Below, piece by piece: positions 10,151 to 20,209 of a stretch of 64,000 nt of DNA. Under the pieces are notes generated by a model that ran no database searches, was not told where the DNA came from, and saw only the letters and a list, made by a program, of their open reading frames with translations. The number at the start of each line of letters is the position of its first letter. The stretch's first letter is position 1. The stretch covers positions 2,852,001-2,916,000 of the forward strand of contig OX337233.1 in assembly GCA_946965045.2 (NCBI GenBank), read 5' to 3'. The translations under genes were made by a program, and so were the position numbers. Origin of the DNA: Epithemia pelagica (taxonomy: Eukaryota; Bacillariophyta; Bacillariophyceae; Surirellales; Surirellaceae).

Positions 10151-13100
10151 GTGAACGTCCCAACAACATTAGAAGCATGCCAACAAGAATGTCGGATCGT
10201 TCAACGCCAAATCCGGGAAATGACTAAGGACGCAGTTCATCACCGGCACAACGCATTACAAGCAGAGTTTAACCAAGCCATTGCCTCTGGTAACAAACAA
10301 CAATCAAAAGCGCTTAAACACCGAATGGCTGCAGAGCGTACCAAAGCCATGTATGCGAAATTGAGGCAATGTAGAGGCAATTTGAAGACCGGAATTACTC
10401 GACTAGATGTCCCAGCTGATCCCACTACGACAGATTACACAGGGTGCACGGAATGGCTGACAATTGATACTCCTGAAGAAATCGAGGATAGATTGTTGAC
10501 AAGAAACAGACGACACTTTGGACAAGCCCATAACACCTTCCCCACGAAGCCACCCTTCTCCGAATGGTGTGACTGGGGAGCCTCAACACACACAGCTGAG
10601 CTTATACTTGAAGGTGACTGGCAAAGCGAAGAACTTGACGAAATGCAACAGTCGCTCATAGATCACATGAAGGCACGAGTGACTCTCGACGCGATTCCAG
10701 CTCCGATCACCAAAGAAGAGTGGATGAGCAAAATCAAAATATGGCCCGAATCAACAACTACCTCACCATCCGGTTTCCATTTAGGGCACAGCAAAGCACT
10801 AGTTGCCCCTCATGATCTTGATACGACAACCGAAGAAGGACAAGAAGTAGAAGCAAAACGAGAAGCTTTGATCGAATGGCAAGTCGGCCTTATAAACTGT
10901 GCTCTCGTCAACAACTACTCCTACGAAAGATGGAAGCACATCGTCAACGTGATGATCCTAAAAGAGCCCAACAATCTACGTATTCACCGTCTTCGTGTCA
11001 TTCATCTCTACGAACAAGATTACAATCTCGTCCTAGCGATCAAATGGAGGCAACTCATCCAATTAGGCACCAATCAACGGACATTGCACCCAATGCAATT
11101 TGGAGGAGTTCCAGGCCGTGATGCCGTCATTCCAACACTATGCGAAGAACTACAATACGAAATATCACGGGCTAGCAAACGCCCATTGGTTCATCTCGAC
11201 TACGACGCGACGGCGTGTTATGACCGCATTGTTCTTTCCTTCGGTAGTCTCGCTTCTAGAAGCTTCGGTCAACATCGCTCTATTGTGTTTGTCAACGCTA
11301 AAACACTAGAGGAAGCGAAATATTATCTCAAAACCAAACTCGGCGTATCAGAACGCCACTACCAACACTGTCAACTTTTTCCAATCTACGGGTCCGGGCA
11401 AGGAGCAGGAAACTCTCCAGCTATTTGGTGTGTCATCTCGACAATTCTCTTCGACACCTACGACGAAAAAGCAAACGGCAGCGTTTTTCATAGCCCCGAT
11501 GGTTCTGTCTCAACTGCAATCCACATGATCGGATTCGTAGACGACACCAGTGGAAGCGTGAACGATTTTCTGCAAGACAGTCAAGCACCACCTGAGCACT
11601 ATATCGAAAAAGCTCAAAGCGACGCTCAGCGATGGAACGATCTACTCAGCCTATCCGGCGGTGCTCTTAATGTCGAGAAATGTTCCTATCACTTTCTCTA
11701 TTATACGTTCAACGTCGATGGACTTGCAACACTCCAACCCGACTCCTTCGGACCAAGGATTACCATCAAGTTCCACGACTCTGATCAGGCTACTCCCATC
11801 AAACAACTTTCTTCGTATCGCAGCCACAAAACATTGGGCGTGCAAAAATCGCCTTTCTGTACGGATAAAGGTCTGTTCCTTGCCCTTGCCAAGAAGAATC
11901 AAAAACATGCTTCAGTCATGGCTAGTAGTCCGTTTTCGAGAACCGACGCCTGGGCTTACTATCATGCAATTTACTTACCGAGCATATGCTATCCACTTCC
12001 CTCTTCCACTCTGTCCGATGCACATTGTAATGCTTTACAAGTGCAATTCAAAAAAGCCTTTTTACCCAAATACGGCTTCAATCGACATATGCCAAATGCC
12101 ATTGTCTACGGACCCAGTGATCTTGGAGGCCTTGGACTTCGTACACTCTCTGTCAAAAGGGGAATCTCCCAGACCTATCTTCTACTGGCATGTCTTCGCT
12201 CTCCTGGCGTCCCTGCCAAGCTAGCCAATATCGCCATCTCTTGGGCACAGTTTCTTGCTGGTACTAGCGTGTCTGTTTTCGAGGACGTTTCAACTCCGAT
12301 ACCATATCTTGCACCGATGAAATGGATCCCCCAAGTACGACAGTTCCTTCACTCAACAAACTGCCACATCGAACTCGAAGCTATGTTCCTCCCCAAACTT
12401 CAACGAGAGAACGACCGATTCCTGATGGATCTTGTACTCGAGTCAATGACTCTTACCCCGATGGAACTCCAGATGCTGAACGCTTGTCGCATGTACCTGG
12501 GTGTCACCTTACTCAGTGATATAGTTACTCCTGATGGCAAGAAACTGTCACTATTCACCACAGAATATCGTCACGATAACTTTTCAACCCATCACGGCTT
12601 GATTCCGTATCAAACAAAGCCCAGCTCTCGAGCGTGGAATCAATGGCACAAATTGCTGGAACTTCTTCGACAACCAAGCTCTCCATTTCTTCTAGCGACT
12701 CCCCTTGGTCGATGGCTCGTTCCAGGCCATGAAACATACCGCCATTGGAAATACTTGGTTGACTGCCCCAGCTGCACACTTTACGTCTCTGAACAGGAAG
12801 GGTACCGCCATTACTGGTATCAACATCCGTTATTTCTTCCTACGTCTCAAATGTTGCCGAAACCTCCCCCCACTGCTGTTCCCGCTCATGTGATTCAAAA
12901 TGGCCCTGGATTCTTCTTGTCACCATGCCGTCCACAGCAACTGCCTCCCACACCATCTTCTCCGAACTCATTTCTTGAGTACACAGCTAGTCTTGCCAGA
13001 TGGGACCAACAGCTTCTCTCCCAACTTGACTTTCTTTGTCCGACTGCTGCGATACATCATGTTTTCCAAACAACAAACCGCCTTCTCTTCTGTAGTGACG

Positions 13101-14509
13101 GCTCAGCTGCTCTTTTCACCGGCAAGTTTGGCTCCATCTGCAGCACTCCTCATGGTCAACGCCTGTTCCATCTTCGCGGTCCGGCTCCCGGGTACAGAAC
13201 CTCGTCTTTTCGCTCTGAGAGTTATGGTATGCTTGCGATTCTACGAAGCATTTTTCACATCACAAAGTTTCTCGGTCTCCACCTCCAGTCCCAACTTCTT
13301 CTTTATACAGACTCAAAAAGTCTAATTCAAACTGTCAAGAAACGTCTCGAATGGGCATACGATTTCCCATACTCGACTATGGAAGCAGATTGGGATATCC
13401 AACAATCCATCACGTACACCCTCCGCCAATTTCCTGTGATTCCACAGTTTTTTCATGTACGTGGACACCAAGACAGAACCAGATCTTATGAGACACTCCC
13501 ACTCCCAGCCCAACTTAATGTCGATGCAGACCGTCTTGCTGAAGATTACGAGTACCCAGCTTCAATCTCATCCACACATGCTCCTCTCATTTCAGGCAGC
13601 CACGCCATGCTCCACACACCACTCGGTACTGTTCACTCAAACTACCGTGGTACCCTACGGTATCTTGCTACATGGACCACTCTTCGGGATTACCTTACAA
13701 ACAAGTACGACTGGCCTCTCTCGGTGTATGACTCAATCGATTGGCCTGCCCATGGCCGCGTCATCAAAGCCTCTTTCGCCCGGCGCCATTTTTTGATAAA
13801 ACTCATCCATGACTGGCTTCCCCTTGGATACCTGCGCTCACGTTATGCAGTTTTTTACTCGGAAACGTGTCCTCTTTGCACTCCACCTGTTGTTGAGACT
13901 CGAAAGCACTTTCTCCGCTGTCCTCACCGTCAATGGAAAGGTTCTATGATTACCGAACTACAACAATTTTGGCGACATCAGCACCTTAATGCTAACTTGT
14001 CCTTGATTCTGACCGAAATGATCCATTCTTGGCTTGCAAATCTTCCACCTGTGTTCCCTACTTTTCCCGATCTTTATCGCACCCTTATCACTAACCAACG
14101 ACTTATTGGCTTTGAGCAACTTTTCCTCGGACGCTTCTCGCGGTTGTGGAGTCGACTTCAAGATTCATATCTTTCTCAACGGAACCTTGCTAAACGCTCG
14201 ATCTCTGGCACACACTTTGTCACAGGCTCAATAAAAATCATGTGGAAACATATTCACACTCTTTGGATAACTCGGAACCAAGACGTCCATGGCAATACAC
14301 CACCTACTATTGAAGCAGCTGCCTACGCTCAAGCTCAACGCGAAGTCTGTGCTCTTTATGAACTACAACATCAAGTTCCCGTGGCTTATCGTGATATTTT
14401 CTACTCTTCTACCGATGCCCACTTCGAAGCGGAAACTTCCTCGTTTCTGCTTCGCTCCTGGATTAACACCTGGCGTCCTGTTATCAGCAGGACTGTTTCA
14501 CTCTCCTAA
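10151..14509 (+). CDS. Retrotransposon reverse transcriptase / RNase H / CCHC protein
   Basis: An open frame of 1,452 residues; the first in-frame codon usable here is GTG 10151, and no good ATG lies near the start, which fits translation as a continuation of the preceding ORF. RT palm motifs are LDYDATACYDRI (about residue 348, catalytic Asp) and FVDDTSGS (about 462). An RNase H domain follows with SDGSAA (about 978), SES (about 1019), TDSKSL (about 1050) and RGHQDR/DADRLAED (1100-1125). A zinc knuckle C-x2-C-x9-H-x3-C starts at residue 1240 (CPLC...HFLRC). The protein copies element RNA at the nicked target. No internal stops or frameshifts are present, so this half looks functional. Confidence 0.9.
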   Translation: MNVPTTLEACQQECRIVQRQIREMTKDAVHHRHNALQAEFNQAIASGNKQQSKALKHRMAAERTKAMYAKLRQCRGNLKTGITRLDVPADPTTTDYTGCTEWLTIDTPEEIEDRLLTRNRRHFGQAHNTFPTKPPFSEWCDWGASTHTAELILEGDWQSEELDEMQQSLIDHMKARVTLDAIPAPITKEEWMSKIKIWPESTTTSPSGFHLGHSKALVAPHDLDTTTEEGQEVEAKREALIEWQVGLINCALVNNYSYERWKHIVNVMILKEPNNLRIHRLRVIHLYEQDYNLVLAIKWRQLIQLGTNQRTLHPMQFGGVPGRDAVIPTLCEELQYEISRASKRPLVHLDYDATACYDRIVLSFGSLASRSFGQHRSIVFVNAKTLEEAKYYLKTKLGVSERHYQHCQLFPIYGSGQGAGNSPAIWCVISTILFDTYDEKANGSVFHSPDGSVSTAIHMIGFVDDTSGSVNDFLQDSQAPPEHYIEKAQSDAQRWNDLLSLSGGALNVEKCSYHFLYYTFNVDGLATLQPDSFGPRITIKFHDSDQATPIKQLSSYRSHKTLGVQKSPFCTDKGLFLALAKKNQKHASVMASSPFSRTDAWAYYHAIYLPSICYPLPSSTLSDAHCNALQVQFKKAFLPKYGFNRHMPNAIVYGPSDLGGLGLRTLSVKRGISQTYLLLACLRSPGVPAKLANIAISWAQFLAGTSVSVFEDVSTPIPYLAPMKWIPQVRQFLHSTNCHIELEAMFLPKLQRENDRFLMDLVLESMTLTPMELQMLNACRMYLGVTLLSDIVTPDGKKLSLFTTEYRHDNFSTHHGLIPYQTKPSSRAWNQWHKLLELLRQPSSPFLLATPLGRWLVPGHETYRHWKYLVDCPSCTLYVSEQEGYRHYWYQHPLFLPTSQMLPKPPPTAVPAHVIQNGPGFFLSPCRPQQLPPTPSSPNSFLEYTASLARWDQQLLSQLDFLCPTAAIHHVFQTTNRLLFCSDGSAALFTGKFGSICSTPHGQRLFHLRGPAPGYRTSSFRSESYGMLAILRSIFHITKFLGLHLQSQLLLYTDSKSLIQTVKKRLEWAYDFPYSTMEADWDIQQSITYTLRQFPVIPQFFHVRGHQDRTRSYETLPLPAQLNVDADRLAEDYEYPASISSTHAPLISGSHAMLHTPLGTVHSNYRGTLRYLATWTTLRDYLTNKYDWPLSVYDSIDWPAHGRVIKASFARRHFLIKLIHDWLPLGYLRSRYAVFYSETCPLCTPPVVETRKHFLRCPHRQWKGSMITELQQFWRHQHLNANLSLILTEMIHSWLANLPPVFPTFPDLYRTLITNQRLIGFEQLFLGRFSRLWSRLQDSYLSQRNLAKRSISGTHFVTGSIKIMWKHIHTLWITRNQDVHGNTPPTIEAAAYAQAQREVCALYELQHQVPVAYRDIFYSSTDAHFEAETSSFLLRSWINTWRPVISRTVSLS

Positions 14510-14599
14510 CCGACCTCTCCATGTTTCCCCCCTGTCATACCTTGTCCCGTCCCTTAGTCCTCGCTTCACATTTTGTGTGGAGCCAGGCGCGTCGGTCGA

Positions 14600-14612
14600 C
14601 GCTACCCTAGCG
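14600..14612 (+). other. Short hairpin in the retrotransposon 3' UTR
   Basis: Perfect 5-bp stem CGCTA/TAGCG with loop ccc, about 40 bases before the T-run terminus. It may be the 3' structure recognised by the RT; this is inference. Confidence 0.35.
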
Positions 14613-14651
14613 GGTGCGCGCGGCAGCGTTAAAATAGATTGTACCTTTTTT

Positions 14652-14670
14652 TTCATGACGTCATGCCTTC
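14652..14670 (+). repeat. 3' target-site duplication of the retrotransposon
   Basis: Exact copy of 6231-6249, immediately after the terminal T run. Confidence 0.93.
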
Positions 14671-15016
14671 TGTCCTTCACACCCACAACCACCACAGAAC
14701 CAAAAACCAATATCCACAGACCATGAGACGAAGCCGTTCGTGGAGTCAACTGTGAAAAGACCAAACGCTTTTGCTTCGATCCATCCGCCCTTGCTGTCTG
14801 TCAAAGGTCATTGTGCAGCGCTGTTTGAACCTCGACAGGGTACCAAACAACAATTATCGTCCATTCGTTTCCTCCAAGAAGACTACCCGCACTACGTAAA
14901 GAAAAGCAGCGACAACAATACCTTACAGTCTTTCCAGTAGAGCATTCAGTTTCCCCTCCGCTTACTTATCCACATCTCCATTGCTGTCTGATCAGGACTT
15001 GAGTTGACTGGATATC
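14671..15016. other. Intergenic between retrotransposon and TOM40
   Basis: No convincing gene. This stretch was joined to 6230 before the insertion and probably holds the TOM40 promoter. Confidence 0.5.
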
Positions 15017-16337
15017 ATGGGAAACTCATTTTCGGATGCGTCAGGGTCAAGATTGGAGGAGAGTGTCGTTCGAAATACCAATCCGCAGCCATTGATATCA
15101 GTGCGTAGAAACTATGGCTCTGCTCTATACTCTGCCATGATGACGACACAAACGACTCAGTGCGATGCACCATCGACACCTCCTCCCCTTCCACCACCGC
15201 CTTCGGATACCAAAGCACCACCACCTCCGCCGCCTTCTCCTTCTTCCAAAGACTCTTCGTCAGCGTCTTCAGCCTCGCCTGAATCTGATGCCATTGCTCA
15301 AGCGGCGGCCTTATCCTCGCGATATATCAACCCAGGATCATACGAACAAGCCTCTATGGAAGCCAAACGGCTTGTCACTCTGGATACCTGGGAAGGGTTC
15401 CGATGCGATATTAGCAAACAAATGAATCCCTTCATGATGGTGATACACTCGTTTGGAATGACACCGGCCTCGGCCGCTTCTGGTAATCCCATGGGACCAC
15501 CACCGCAACCTCCGTCTTCTTACACCATGGTAGCGCAAGTAGGAGACGAAAATGGTGTCATTGTTTCTCGCTTGGACACTGCACGGGGCAGTATTGATGG
15601 CCGTGTGCAACGGTTGCTCTTGGGCGGTTTGCTCATGGGAAAGTTACAATTGTCCTTGTCTAACTCGGACAATGATGTCTTTTTGGCCGAAGTCGATATC
15701 GGAACGACCATACCCATTTGCACTTGGACGGCCAATCTCAAATATGGGAGCATGGGGGGTGGACCGGCCTGGGGTGGCAATTACTGGCAAGCCATTACGC
15801 CGCAACTCACCCTCGGTGGAGAAGGCATGTACATTGCCGCACGCGGCTGTGGCCACCTATGCGCTCAAGTATAATTTTCAAGCACCCTTGACGCAACAAG
15901 AACAAGAAGAAGCTGCTGCTTCGTCATCCTCCGGATCGTCTGGATCCTCTCAGGCCCAGCAGTCTCCACCGGGTATGCCACCTCCTGAGGGCGCCGGTGC
16001 CAGCTCGATCTGTGCCAATTTTCATTCCGGCAATGGTGTCTTGACCATGAATTATCGACGAGTCATTACACCGCAACGTGTGACCGTGGGTGCCGAAATG
16101 GCCTTGCCCCTCTTCGATCCCTTTTCGGCTCCCCCGGAAGTGTCGGTTGGTGCTGAATTCAATTTGACTCGATCCAAATTGCAATTTGCACTCGACGCTA
16201 GTACAGGAAAGATAAGTTCGGTATTGGAAACCAAATTGGGTATGGCACCTGTGGCACCCCGCTTTGGCTTGTGCGCCACCGTCGATCATCTCAATCAAGA
16301 TTACAAATTTGGATACCAGATTAATATGGAAGGATAA
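15017..16337 (+). CDS. TOM40: TOM40-like mitochondrial import channel, broken by a +1 frameshift
   Basis: A Porin3/Tom40 beta-barrel, the protein-conducting pore of the mitochondrial outer membrane. Residues 1-110 are a Pro/Ser-rich cytosolic arm; the barrel begins at NPGSYEQASMEAKRL and includes FRCDISKQMNPFMM, LSNSDNDVFLAEVDIG, WGGNYWQAITPQLTLGGEGM, GNGVLTMNYRRVITPQRV and the last strand LNQDYKFGYQINMEG (beta-signal-like end). The first frame stops at 15874, but the same protein continues one base out of phase: GGEGMYIAA joins AVATYALKYNF only if one base near 15842-15846 is skipped. No GT-AG intron fits. This is either an assembly error or a damaged allele; an essential single-copy gene makes error likelier. 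The full product would be about 439 aa. Confidence 0.8.
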
Positions 16338-16507
16338 CATAATGAAAGAATACTTTAATTGATTTAAGGAGGATATTATGAAAACGCGCCTCTACTTGAA
16401 AGATTGGTTTGCTCGGATATTTTTGTTCAACATTACTCAAGTATACAGTGCTATCTGTTATGGAGTTTTACGTCTCAAGGGGTTTCAAACTAAAGCATGT
16501 ATTCTGT

Positions 16508-17026
16508 TCAGGGCAAGTTCAAGACCTTTGAAAAAGCAAAGCACCAGAACAAAAGACTGGAGAGTAAGTACCCCATAAAGATCCATGCCCAGACAATCGC
16601 ATCTTTGGAATCTGATTTCTTGACCAGTCGAGCCAGTCTCGAGGCACTCAAACCAATGACGAGATAAATGCGAAAGGCAAAATTCACAATCACCAAGGTA
16701 ATGGTTGCTAAGGCCGCGTACTTGGATTGTGCCAGAGTGGCCACCGCCGTCAATCCCATGCTGTACTGTCCCAATTCTTTCTTGTCCCCTTCCACAAAGA
16801 CCTTGTAGAGAGCCCAGGCACAATAAAAGGATGAGGTCAGGGCCAACGTTTGGTACAGAGCACTCGTCGGATCGCTGGCGGTCCCACTCTTGATCAACGA
16901 GACCCATGTCACTGCCTGCGAAAGAGGCATTAACCGCAACGCCAATTTGTTACGCTCATGGTATCCACTTTTATTTCGGTGGAGGGAGAGAAGAGGGAAA
17001 TCAGTGCATTCCCGCGGGAAACGCAA
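16508..17026 (-). CDS. Small multi-pass membrane protein, family unknown (copy A)
   Basis: Up to 172 aa; the conserved part starts at MPLSQAVTWVSLI (start near 16930). Three or four hydrophobic segments are visible: ALTSSFYCAWALYKVF, YAALATITLVIVNFAFRIYL and WAWIFMGYLLSSLLFWCFAF. It ends FSKVLNLP. A paralogue with the same length, the shared block YSMGLTAVATLA/YTMGLTAVATLA, LGLSASKLA-type segment and the same last residues KVLNLP lies at 21034-21465 on the same strand. I do not recognise the family. Confidence 0.65.
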   Translation of the reverse strand: MRFPRECTDFPLLSLHRNKSGYHERNKLALRLMPLSQAVTWVSLIKSGTASDPTSALYQTLALTSSFYCAWALYKVFVEGDKKELGQYSMGLTAVATLAQSKYAALATITLVIVNFAFRIYLVIGLSASRLARLVKKSDSKDAIVWAWIFMGYLLSSLLFWCFAFSKVLNLP

Positions 17027-17049
17027 ATAATGCGACCAGTCCGAGGACC

Positions 17050-17135
17050 GGGGGGGGAGAAAATTTGGGTGTGACTCGGAGAAAATTTGGACGTTTTATT
17101 CGGAGAAACAGAAATGATTCGGAACTCGGAGAAAG
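17050..17135 (+). repeat. Degenerate short repeats, cggagaaa units
   Basis: Four to five spaced copies of (ctcgg)agaaa(atttgg), 20-28 bp apart, lie upstream of copy A of the membrane protein and before the histidine kinase. Possibly regulatory; no function is known. Confidence 0.4.
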
Positions 17136-17289
17136 TACAAGTACTTCTCTCTTCACAACATAGTCCCCAGCGGGGTACAAGTGTACAGTATTTTAGCGTG
17201 AATTCCTATAAACTATGATATTTACACTCCCCGCTTGGGGGTACTTTGCAACAGTTCAAGGGACGAGTGCCTAGAATGGGAATTGTGGG

Positions 17290-20209
17290 ATGCAAGGAAG
17301 GGAAATGGCTTCCGGATTCCGGACTCAAGCCTTGCCTCAATTCTGCCGGAGAAAAGCTGAGTTGGACCCGTTCAATGTTGCGATTAACCAAGAGGGGATG
17401 TCAGATGTCAGCAATCAAAACCATCAAAGGGTGTTTCACCCAATCAAGCATTTGACTATAACGACGGCACGAGATCCAATGGAACGATTAATCCTATCTG
17501 CAGAAGACCCAGACCATTTCGAACAAGACCAGCTTGATCGGTTAGTGATCAGCGTCCCTGAAATCGAAGTTACTCTTCCACAACATGTTTCACTTCAGGA
17601 TGAAGAGGAAATCAAGCAAATTGTTTGGGAGACCCAAAGAGAAGCAATTCTCCAATCGATGATTCTCCACCCTAAAGGACACAAAACAGAATTGGAAAAG
17701 GCCAAACAACGCCTCCTACTTCTGGATCAAATATCGGAAGTGCAAAGACAATTCTTGCAGAAAAAAGAGGTACGACTTTTATAACCATGTCATTTTCTTC
17801 TATAATTGGGTGACTCATAATGGCATTCTCAACTCGATTCAAAACCAGCCACGGGCAGTTTTTGGATATCTCCTTACATCCATTCTGGACCTCATGGATT
17901 CTGAGTATGGTTTCATAGGCCAAATAAAGCACGATGAAGATGGAACCATGTACCTGCAAGCTCATGCTATCACAAATATTGCCTGGAACGAGGCCACAAG
18001 AGAGTTTTACCGTCAAAACGAGGAGACAGGACTGAGATTTTACAATCAGGAGACTTTGTTCGGCCATGTCATGGTGCACGCTGAGCCCGTTATCGCAAAC
18101 TCGCCCTCCAGTGATCCTCGGGCTGGTGGTATTCCAGAGGGACACCCGCCACTCAATCACTTCCTTGGCATACCATTTTTTGAGCCAGGGGGCAAAAAGA
18201 TGAATGGAATGGTTGGTATTGCCAACAAGCCAGGCGGATATACTCAAGATCACGTCAAGTTCTTGGAACCTTTCACAGTAACCTGTAGCAACTTGATTCA
18301 GGCGTACGGAGCATTTGAAGAGAATGTTCGGCTCATTGATACACTCGAGGAAAAGGTCAAGGAGCGCACCTCTGAGTTAGAAATGGCCAATAAACGCCTC
18401 GAAAATGCCAACCGGCAGATGGCTGAGGCCTCGGCAGCCCAACTCAAGAATTTTGCTTGCATGAGCCACGAAATTCGCACTCCATTGAATTGTGTGGTTG
18501 GACTGTCAAGTCTCTTGCTTGATTCAGACCTTACTCCGCAACAAAGCGATTCGATGCGCATGATCGTGAGCAGCGGAGAACTCTTATCAGCAATTGTCAA
18601 TGATGTTCTCGACTATTCCAAATTGATAAGCGGAAACGTGGACGTTGATGTTCAACCGACAGATCTTCAACGTACAATTGACCCTGTTGTTTGCTCCATT
18701 GATGTCAAAGCCAGTGAGTTGAATTCGAAGCTCCGCACATACTACGACCCACTCGTGCCAACAGTCGTGGATACAGACGGACGGAGACTGCAGCAGATTC
18801 TCTATAATCTTCTCGGCAACGCCATCAAGTTCAGCAAAAGCAATGGCATTGTGGAGTTCTCCTTGAAGGTTGTTGAACGGATAGTCGAGAAGAATGGAGG
18901 TCTCATCATGACATCAACTGATTACATGCCGACAAATGAGAGCCCAATTCAAGATGATACACTGGATCAATCCGAGACTTCCACAAGATGCCCTTTCCAT
19001 AAGCCCAAAGCTAACCGGAAAGAAACGGCCACAAGATGCCCTTTCCATAAGCCCAAAGCTAACCGAAAAGAAACGGCAACCTGCAATGAAGGCGGCGTTC
19101 TCCAAAGAGACCATGAAAATGGCAAAAAAGCCAAATTCTTGCGTTTCACGGTGAAAGATTACGGTAAAGGAATCGACTCAGCGGATTTTAGCAAGATCTT
19201 CAAACCCTTTATGCAGGCAAGTGGAGAAACAGAAAAGCTCTATGGAGGGACAGGCCTTGGTTTGGCCATCACCTCGAAGCTCGTTGAAGCGCTTGGAGGC
19301 ACAATATCGCTCGATAGCAAGCTCGGGGAATGGTCAACATTCAGCGTTGACATTCCCTTATCGCGGGATAGAGCCGATATCAATGCTATGTCAGATTCGA
19401 TGAAAGATACCCGAATCATGGTCGTCAATAGAGATAAAAACCTGGGACTGTCGCCCATTGTTGTCGAAACATACCGGCTGAACGTGACGGAGCTCAACGG
19501 TTGTAATGAGCTCAAGATTCTTAGTGAAGTCAAGGGTGGGATTGACCCAAACCGGAATTATCTGTGCTTGATCCATGAAGAATTATATGATGCAAAGGAC
19601 CTTGCTGTATTCGCCACTGCTGCTCCAGGAACGACAATATTCACTTTTGGTCCCAAATATTGTGTCAAAGATACCTTATCGAGAGGACACTATCGGTCCC
19701 TCATGCATTTGTTGCCAGCTTCTTTCATCAGCTCTGTGATAAGCCAAACCTCGGGCAAAGCTGTAGATCAAAGCACCATTGTCGAAGCACTCCCTCAAGT
19801 CGAAAAATGTTCTCAATTGAAAGTATTGATTGCTGAAGATAACACAATTAATCAAAAGGTCCTCAAAAGGTTGCTCAACAGAGCTGGAATCAACAATGTT
19901 GATATTGTGGAAAATGGACAAGAGGCAGTTGATGCCACTGCACAAGGAGATTATGACTTGGTTTTGATGGATATGCAGATGCCAGTGATGGATGGCATTG
20001 AGGCCACTCAACTAATATTGCAACAAAACGATGGGGCAAGTCCACGGCCCAAGATTGTTTTCGTTACGGCGAATGCGATGGGGAGTTTTGAACAACAGGT
20101 CAAAGACATTGGAGCGTCAGGGTTCATTGCAAAACCCTTCAGTTTGGAAAAGATGCAGAAGTTTCTTGCTTCCTTTCTCGAAGGACTGGATCACTTTTTC
20201 ACTACCTGA
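17290..20209 (+). CDS. Hybrid sensor histidine kinase (GAF-HisKA-HATPase-REC)
   Basis: Two exons, 17290-17769 and 17849-20209, joined across a 79-nt phase-0 GT-AG intron that restores the GAF domain (LQKKE|PRAVFGYLL). The product is about 946 aa with no transmembrane segment, so probably cytosolic. A GAF sensor (about 155-300) contains SEYGFIGQI and HAITNIAWNEATREFY. A linker coiled coil leads to HisKA with phospho-acceptor His367 in SHEIRTPL. The ATPase has the N box NLLGNAIKFS, G1 KDYGKGID and G2 GGTGLGLAITSKL. The receiver domain carries Asp868 in LVLMDMQMPVMDG. It should autophosphorylate and relay phosphate to its own receiver; the signal is unknown. An in-frame 48-bp tandem duplication (18983-19078) sits between the N and G1 boxes. 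The exact start Met is uncertain. Confidence 0.9.
18983..19078 (+). repeat. 48-bp tandem duplication within the kinase ATPase domain
   Basis: Two near-identical units encode TRCPFHKPKANRKETA twice. The insertion lies in the ATP-lid side of the HATPase domain and adds two CPFH motifs. Confidence 0.9.

Larger units (their letters stand above)
6250..14651 (+). mobile_element. Full-length non-LTR (LINE-type) retrotransposon with RNase H domain
   Basis: About 8.4 kb between perfect 19-bp target-site duplications. The order is a 149-bp 5' leader, gag-like ORF1 (6399-8429), apurinic-type endonuclease ORF (8426-10138), RT/RNase H/zinc-knuckle ORF (10151-14509, same frame as the endonuclease), and a 142-bp 3' UTR ending in a run of eight T (14646-14653, the last two shared with the duplication). 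There are no long terminal repeats and no integrase or protease. Endonuclease plus RNase H plus a C-terminal CCHC places it with apurinic-endonuclease LINEs such as the I/R1/Tad/LOA-like groups; the exact clade cannot be told without a tree. Identical duplications and long open frames suggest a young insertion. It landed between the second Kelch gene and TOM40. Confidence 0.93.

Noticed and set aside
6250-14651. LTR retrotransposon or retrovirus-like element
   Set aside because: No long terminal repeats, protease or integrase; the RT/RNase H and endonuclease layout plus a 19-bp duplication is LINE-type.
15840-15875. Intron explaining the TOM40 frame change
   Set aside because: No GT-AG pair removes the extra base without deleting conserved barrel residues.
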